Assembly (NCBI GenBank): GCA_032622095.1
Contig: CP136067.1
Coordinates: forward strand, 175,742,556-175,806,555
Length of the DNA: 64,000 nucleotides
Source: Siphonodentalium dalli
Taxonomy: Eukaryota; Mollusca; Scaphopoda; Gadilida; Siphonodentaliidae
Direction of reading: 5' to 3'
The translations under genes were made by a program, and so were the position numbers. Below the pieces are notes generated by a model. The model ran no database searches. It was not told the DNA's origin and worked only from the letters and a program-made list of their open reading frames with translations. Shown one piece after another: positions 57,779 to 64,000 of this stretch; the first letter of the stretch is position 1; each line of letters begins with the position of its first letter.

Positions 57779-58397
57779 TTGTAAAGATATAGAGATCCAG
57801 GGTGGGGGCTGGGAACACCGCATAATACAGGGGTAAGCCAGTCTTCGGTAACATGGGCAAAGGTATATAAAATCTAGGTACACATTCCGAAGCGCCACTT
57901 GGACAATTTGGTAGTCAGATAAATGAAAAACATGAGCTTAACAGAAGTATGCTTGGTGTTTTTAAATTTAGAAAATATAAGTATACTATATTATGACAAG
58001 CGTATGCGTACCAGTATCGTAGACTCATGCACCATCATAAGGAAAATGCATATACGTATGAAGTTAAAACTTTTAAGTTTCATGATTGTCCCATACCGGT
58101 AGTTTCAGTAAAACATGGGACCGTGTTACATAGTTGGGTTTTACCAATTTGAAAATTCAGAACGTATGCGTAGGTCGCGAGGCGTCGAAAGGGTTCATTT
58201 TGAAATTTTGAGTTATGTATACATGAGTAAGCAGTTGTATATATGTAAGTATAAGTGTAGGTCTGTAGTAATAATCACAAAATATCACTGGAATCGTCGT
58301 CAGTTATGTACTCGGTGATGGAGTGTTTAAGCAACAGACCACCGCTTTTCGGCGCTTGTTCCCAGCCCCCTGGATCTCTATATCTTAACAACAAACC
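57779..58397. mobile_element. 619-bp TIR element between 57-bp direct repeats
   Basis: The left end TTGTAAAGATATAGAGATCC then AGGGTGGGGGCTGGGAACA is mirrored at the right end (inverse of TTGTTAAGATATAGAGATCC then AGGGGGCTGGGAACA). The inverted repeat is about 38 bp. No ORF of note inside. The unusual feature is the long flanking duplication, which is unlike normal short target-site duplications. Confidence 0.7.
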
Positions 58398-58454
58398 AAT
58401 TCCAGTGACTCCGGATCTCTTGCCCTAACAATCATTTCCTCTCTAATGGAATTG
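58398..58454 (+). repeat. 57-bp direct duplication, right copy
   Basis: Second copy of 57722-57778, continuing into the rest of the ORF1-like relic. Confidence 0.85.
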
Positions 58455-59400
58455 AGAAAAGATGTTATAATTTTTTTTACAATCCGATCAGAAAAGTCTA
58501 GACTTTAAACTTGACAAAACAATTCCCGAACTAAATTCTTCGATCGCAAGCTTGAATGGTCGCGTTACTGCGATTTAACACGAATTGTCAACCATTGAAT
58601 CTGAGCATTCAGCGGAACTATTATAGATTTCTCATGTTGAACACACATTACAAGAATGTCGAACAATGATAGCATGATAACAAGTGTCAGGGATGAAACA
58701 ATGAACGGCACTGCTAGTATTCGAGATGATATACATAAACTTTCGTGTGACATTTGATGGTTTTCGCCGCGGCATATAGAAGTAAACTCATAAATCATTA
58801 ACCCCTTAAAATTATCCTTTGACGAAATTACCAACAAGATAAAAGATTCAGGCTGAGTGGATAAGATTCAAACTGATACAAGTATGCGGTACTTTGAACT
58901 TATAGAAAACCCATTCACCAACCTCACTGATACCATGAGTGGAACAAAATTGAAAACAAAAATTTGATCCGAAGTGTCCGCCGTTAAGAACTCCGTTATC
59001 ACATATCCCAAAGTAAGCAAGGTTTACACATCAACAGGGAAAAAGGGCAGGCAAATGTGTTTGATTTCAGTCGATGTTTCCGTTGATGAACCCTCTGCGA
59101 CTTCACGTCGCGACAGTGAGAACGATCTCGGTCGCAGTGGATGCAGAATCCGAGATGCGCGACGCAGGATCATATATGGCAGGGAATGTGAGCAGGATAT
59201 TCCACAGAGGCCCGCTCAGTTGATAAACCGTATAATTGCCTTGATAACCATCTAAATCATCATAGACCTAACCCATTTGACATACACTATCACAGCAATC
59301 CACGACGAAGCTCTCCTCGCAGATTATTCGTCGACAATCTGAGCTACGACACAAAGGCAGTGGAAAAATCTTTGATCACCTTATTTCGGCCAATTTGGCC

Positions 59401-60105
59401 GTTTACTTCATGTCTGTTTTTCGTCTGACGTGTGTGTCGAATAAATGATGTGGAGGATTTATGTAAATGTTAGCCCAAACTACATTTCCAAGTAACGATG
59501 GTTTTGTTGTTTATTTTGAGGAATAATACCGCGTCAGATGAATTCAGCCCAAATATGTTAACAGTTGTCGTGTAAAACATTCGGCAGTAGGTTAGCGTTA
59601 TTTAGTATTTGTGGATGTCCTTTAACATGGGGAAATAGACTACTGCGCTTGAACGAGCATGTGAATTTGTCGTTTTTAATGTATAGCAACTTGATAATCA
59701 ATAACAGAGGCATTCTCTGTCAAATATGGTCGCTCTATTTACGGTATTAATTGCGGAACTTTCTAAAGTAAACTACGCGTAAACGGATACATACGGTAAA
59801 TTATAGAAAGTGCCGGAATCGGCCTAATCGCCCCAGGGCCAACTCGCCCCAGTCGACGTGTGTCAATTCGGTACCTACTATAACATGTACCCGAGGATGA
59901 GTCCGGCTCGGAATAAAATATTTATACGGGTGTTATATAGCGTTTTGTCCGTTGTTTGTCAATGAATATTATTGAAATTTGGTGTATATGTCCGGGCTGG
60001 GACATGGAATACAACAACGTTTGAATTGTTTTAAATTTACAAATTTGTTGATTTTATTCTTCTTTTTTTTCGTTCTGAAAACACACTATAATGTGTATAT
60101 AATAT
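59401..60105. other. Unassigned sequence
   Basis: No gene or repeat recognised. Confidence 0.4.
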
Positions 60106-60405
60106 AATAACGAACACGAGACATACATAATTTATAAACTGTTAACAAAAGATATCAAATTCAATACATGACAAAGATGACTCAGTGGAGTTTATAAAGT
60201 GAACATAAAAACATTGAGGTAAGAATCTTTTTAAGGAATGCAACTTTATTTAATGATAATAAACACATAAATTAAAATAACAAACATGAGACATACATAA
60301 TTTATAAACTGTTAACAAAAGATATCAAACTCAATACATGACAAAGATGACTCATTGCAGTTTATAAAGTGAACATAAAAATATTAAGGTAAGAATCTTT
60401 TTAAG
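60106..60405. repeat. Two-copy tandem repeat, period 170 bp
   Basis: 60106-60235 and 60276-60405 share about 93% identity, including AGACATACATAATTTATAAA, CTGTTAACAAAAGATATCAA and GGTAAGAATCTTTTTAAG. A ~40-bp AT-rich linker separates them. Confidence 0.85.
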
Positions 60406-61700
60406 CATTACCAAACCGTTTAGCACAGACCACAGTCCACTTTACTCATCCGATCATCACCAAACTTCATATTTATCTTGATATTGATCTATCAGATGAG
60501 AGCTATCAAATATTTTTTTAATTTCATAGGAAAAAATGGTCGCCAGCGGCCATATTGCATTTACGTTATATGTTATCGCGTTATGTCGATATCTAGTATT
60601 ACTTAGAAATTTCACCTTTCCAGATTCATAATTGCTTCATTGACTGTAACAGATGAAATTATTCCCCTCTTCGGATAGAGTGTCACTGAAACTTTATTTT
60701 GTCAGACTGTCTGTATAATCACTGATTATATATGGCAATAATCTGTAATAAGATGTAGCACTATTTTATTTTATATTTACACGCAGTGCTGTTTTTATAC
60801 AACAATTCTAATCCCCCCCTAGATCATCATGTGATCGACCATACATCGCGCGAGGACCTGGTTGAATTAAGGGGGGTTTTATGGATCACTTCTGTCCTCA
60901 AGCTAGATTATACTTATGACATTTAATGGCATGTTTCTAACGTGGGGGTTAGATATGCTTGAGAAACCACCACTCTTTAATTCACACCAAGTTCTCAGCT
61001 GTGATGAACCCATAGCCATGATATATGGTTTATTTTATGTATACTAGTAATATAGTTATTTTCAGTACCTTTATATACCAGTTCTGTGTATAACAATGCA
61101 TATAAATTAATCCATATATACATGTATATTGATTCAACGGATTCGGTGGTTTTGTCCATCAGTCTATCAAATTTGCGGGGAAAACATGGCCACAAGCAGT
61201 ACACCCTGCTAAATTTCGAATTTGAATCAATTGGCGCACCCTGCAGCCAGCTTTTATTGGAGAACTTTTTCTCATGTGGATATTTTGGGTCACCGCTAGA
61301 TGTGAGCCATATTTTGTTCTCAAACTGTCCTTGTGAAGACATCACTGCCAGCGGTGATCTTCAATTTTACTATTTTATGGCTAAAAAAATTTGGTTGATC
61401 CTACAGACGACACCCCTTGTCCGATCGTCACCAGATTCCACAATGATCTTCTGGATAACCAGGGTGAGAGTAATCTAATTTTCCCGAATTTCGTTAAAAA
61501 ACATTACCACAGGCAGCAATTTGGTATCTTACTCTTTGATCCTCTTTTGCATGACGGAATTGTTTAGCAACTGTACAGACATATCCCTCATCTGATAGTC
61601 ACCAAACTTCATATTGATCTTCGGGCTGACAACTAGATGGGAGCTATCGAATGCTTTGAATTTTTTTGGAAAACATTGTCGCCAGCAGTCATCTTCTATT
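60406..61700. repeat. Scattered copies of the ~165-bp CATGGCCGCCAGCGGCC repeat
   Basis: Units at about 60410-60580 (CCGATCATCACCAAACTTCA, GGTCGCCAGCGGCCAT), 61170-61350 (AACATGGCCACAAGCAG, GGATATTTTGGGTCACCGCT), 61390-61520 and 61560-61700 (CTGATAGTCACCAAACTTCA, GGGAGCTATCGAAT). They are more diverged than the 37.6-39.4 kb array. 60720-61080 between them is unassigned. Confidence 0.7.
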
Positions 61701-61948
61701 TTGGTTTTTATATACATGTATATCTCTTCATGCGGATAGCCAGTATTACGTAGGTACTTCAACTTTCCGCATTCCTGTCATCATTTGAAATATAAACATT
61801 TACCTGATACATGCACCCTTCAAAATTTGTTTCGTCGTATCTATTTTAATGACCCGCATGGTAATATTGATACAGATATATTTGTCAAACATTTCTTTGT
61901 ACAATATACAGGTATTTAGTTTGTAACTAAATCTAGAAATATATAATA
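61701..61948. other. Unassigned spacer
   Basis: AT-rich, nothing recognised. Confidence 0.4.
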
Positions 61949-62448
61949 GTAGCTGGTGGACCCGACTTCGTCCGGGATGTTCCCCTCTGATTTTCGGAGA
62001 ATTGCGCGATTTAACCTTGAATTGACTATTTTAAAGGTGAAGGTCATGTCGGGGTCACGATTTGACCCGTCCAAAACACTCCCCGGACAAAAGTCACGAC
62101 AAAAGTACCCGTCGAAATCCGCCCGGCTTTACCCGATTTGACCTTGAATTGACAATTGTGAATGTCAGATCAGGTCAGGGTCATGATTTGACCCACCCGA
62201 AACACTCCTGGGACAAAAGTAACAGTAGGTATCAAATTTCGTTGAAATACTTCCGTTTTACCAGATTTGACCTTGAATTGATCTTTTTGAATGGCAAAGT
62301 CAGGTCGGGATCAAGATTTGACCCGTCCAAAATACTCCCTGGAAATAATTTCCCCTAGGTATCAAATTTCGTCAAATCTGTCAGGCAGTTTTCCCGGCCA
62401 TAGCTAACAGACAAACAGACAGACAAATGTCCAAAATATATATTAGAC
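61949..62448 (+). repeat. Composite repeat: AGTAGC head, ~115-bp internal units, CAGA-rich end
   Basis: Starts AGTAGCTGGTGGACCCGACT. It holds three units based on GATTTGACCTTGAATTGACT, GGTCAGGGTCATGATTTGAC and CACTCCCGGGACAAAAGTA-like blocks, and ends with ACAGACAAACAGACAGACAA then an ATATATATTA run. The layout (CCCG-rich head, internal tandem units, CAGA microsatellite, AT end) is the same as in the 2.85-kb elements although the internal sequence is different. Confidence 0.7.
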
Positions 62449-62830
62449 TAGCTGATGTACTCGACTCCGTTCGGGCTAGTTAGGGATTTTTTTGTGATCG
62501 CCTCCATCTGGACAGTACCCAGTATATACAGCGTCTGGCCAAACTATTGTTCAATTGGTCCAGAAACATGCCTATATCAGCACGTTCGAGAACATGGTCC
62601 CACGTGAAATTGGACCCGTCCATATTGCTCCCGGGATCGAAGTAGTCCTACACACAAATTGTTAGTCGGATCGGTCAAGGTCCAGAAACATGCCTATGAG
62701 CGAGGTCAAGTTGACACGTTAAATACCATATTCGAGCAGTGTTAGAGTCTATAACACATACACACATGCATTCATGCATACACACATATATACATACGGA
62801 CAGGTGTTTCAAAATGTATAATCGATAGCT
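62449..62830 (+). repeat. Composite repeat with ACTAGCTGATG head
   Basis: Starts ACTAGCTGATGTACTCGACT directly after the AT end of the previous element. It contains two copies of GGTCCAGAAACATGCCTAT (near 62559 and 62680) and ends with CACACATATATACATACGGA then TTTCAAAATGTATAAT, resembling the D-module ends at 8033 and 11840. Confidence 0.6.
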
Positions 62831-62869
62831 ACAACAATTCTATGGTAGATAGTTCACGGCCGACCTGAT

Positions 62870-63765
62870 GCATGCATCTGAGTTTTCTTGTTGAAAATTA
62901 TGTTCGATTCTCTGTAGTTAAAGTGATGTACAACGCACGGAAAAACAAAGCAACGTGTAGAGTAAATGCCAACGTCGGATATGTGGAAGTTGTAAAGGGT
63001 GTAATTTCTGGTGGGACGACGTTACCTGCGATGACTGGATACCAGTTGGTGTTTCATACTAATTCGGTGAACCAATCAATTGGAATGACTACATTGACGA
63101 TACAAACAATGCAAATTCCAGTCACGTCAACAACAACAACAACAGCTACAACAGCTACAATACATCCAGGTATAACAACTTTCATAGCCCCAGCACCGAT
63201 CAGCATGATGAGACATACATGTGCTGACTTTTCATATTCTTACAAAGGTCTCTCATATGAGGTATGTGACTATTCCATCCGTCTGCCAATGCAAAGAGGC
63301 AGAACAAAGGCGGTGTGGCCTTTTTGTATAATAAGAACACATTGGGATAACCGTGTTCATATGTGATCAGATTGCCAAATCCAGTTCGGAATATTTGTAC
63401 ATTTTTCAGGTTTATCTGCCGTCGACAAATTATATGGACGAGTATTTTATAGAATGTCTATAACCACGCTGTCCATATTATGCAACAGTTATCGAAGCCT
63501 ACGACGAATTATCGTTATGGGTGACTTTAATGCAACTATATACAGAAATTGCCATAGATGTAACAAGATACAAACTTTCTTCAAAGACTTTAAACTTATC
63601 GTAACCACCTCAGAAATATGTCGCAACATAGAAAACACATTTGTATATCTGCTTCAGGGGTTCTTGCATGATTCCATCATTGATCACATTTTCATTCCTG
63701 AGTTTGACCGTCCAGAAATAGATTTTGTTTCAGTTTATTTCAGTTATTTATGCGCGCCTTAAACA
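62870..63765 (+). pseudogene. LINE relic: ORF1 tail and APE-endonuclease fragment
   Basis: The 164-codon ORF at 62872-63366 begins with YNARKNKATCRVNANVGYVE, like the end of a retroelement ORF1, and has a Thr-rich run. After frameshifts, endonuclease motifs follow: GLSYEVCDY (near 63250), GGVAFLYNKNTLG (63309-63347), then in the 63454-63762 ORF IIVMGDFNAT and DSIIDHIFIP. Several frameshifts make it inactive. RT and the rest are not present before the window end. Confidence 0.65.
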
Positions 63766-64000
63766 CACGGGCGGCGTTCGTTGCAGAAATATTCATATTT
63801 GTTCATCAACAGAAATAATATTAAAATATATATAGTTTTGTTCATATGCCAAACATAATCAGCGCGTGAATAGTATATTGTCGTCAAGACGTACGATGGT
63901 GTACGTAAACACGAGACTCGTGTTACAGAAGTTTTGCTTCTGTTTACACAACACAACGCAATTCTATTGGTTAATCACACACAAATGATATAAACGCTCT
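63766..64000. other. Unassigned end of window
   Basis: AT-rich sequence with no recognisable feature. It does not continue into RT. Confidence 0.4.

Larger units (their letters stand above)
57151..59400 (+). pseudogene. Decayed ORF1-like coding region (coiled coil, RLF-V/L-NL motif)
   Basis: Starting at MENSSQSPKI (57151), several open stretches in different frames give protein-like sequence: a helical segment near 57365-57500 (SLCILDALTF, FIKEADPEDVLKK), a coiled-coil-like segment near 58495-58680 (KTIPELNSSIASLNG, HTLQECRTM), a basic segment at 58974-59255, and RRLFVDNLSYDTKAVEK near 59310-59360. The last resembles SRLFLANIPVHVTAEE in the 715-1326 ORF. This order (hydrophilic N-terminus, coiled coil, small fold) suggests a dead retroelement ORF1. 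A 619-bp TIR element interrupts it at 57779-58397. Confidence 0.4.

Noticed and set aside
1-64000. tRNA or rRNA genes
   Set aside because: I found no convincing cloverleaf with A and B boxes and no rRNA-like conserved block by eye; a covariance search could still find a diverged one.

Overview
This is eukaryotic, animal-type, AT-rich DNA. It has long gene-poor stretches, many microsatellites, several non-LTR retrotransposons (LINEs) with APE-type endonucleases, and several inverted-repeat DNA elements. There is no bacterial gene organisation. The LINE types (one with a 2A peptide, one with an SGNH-hydrolase ORF1) and the repeat styles suggest an aquatic invertebrate, perhaps a mollusc or other lophotrochozoan. 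That placement is inference; nothing in the window fixes the species.

The only convincing host protein-coding gene is a single-exon beta-1,3-galactosyltransferase-like (GT31) gene on the + strand at 34290-35483. Almost everything else that reads as protein belongs to retrotransposons. LINE-A (minus strand, ORF 22757-26413) has an uninterrupted 1218-codon ORF with a 2A ribosome-skipping motif between its membrane-like N-terminus and its endonuclease. LINE-B (plus strand, about 44570-50925) has a coiled-coil/SGNH ORF1 broken by one TGA and an EN-RT ORF2 broken by one frameshift. A decayed relative of LINE-B lies at 39790-43490, and a 5'-truncated relative at 43780-44350. Pieces of at least one further LINE type appear at 62870-63765, with possible ORF1-like relics at 715-1326 (minus) and 57150-59400.

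Layout: 0-3.3 kb holds two terminal-inverted-repeat (TIR) elements and a 19-bp tandem repeat. 3.3-7.0 kb is featureless apart from a CG-rich palindromic patch. 7.0-20.1 kb is a repeat complex built on three near-identical 2.85-kb elements (one inverted, two in head-to-tail tandem) plus smaller modules that share an ACTAGC-type head. 21.0-28.2 kb holds LINE-A between two 398-bp direct repeats. 28.3-34.2 kb is hairpins, microsatellites and unassigned DNA. 34.2-35.8 kb is the GT31 gene. 36.1-39.7 kb holds snap-back hairpin elements and a ~165-bp repeat array. 39.8-51.2 kb is the LINE-B cluster with inverted-repeat arms and a nested TIR element. 51.2-64 kb is mostly unassigned, with TIR elements, two microsatellite-ended composite repeats and LINE relics.

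The most notable patterns are: a 69-bp near-perfect hairpin that occurs in inverted pairs inside elements with quite different ends; the 2.85-kb triplicate; the 2A LINE; and a TIR element nested in a LINE relic whose core matches the ~165-bp array.
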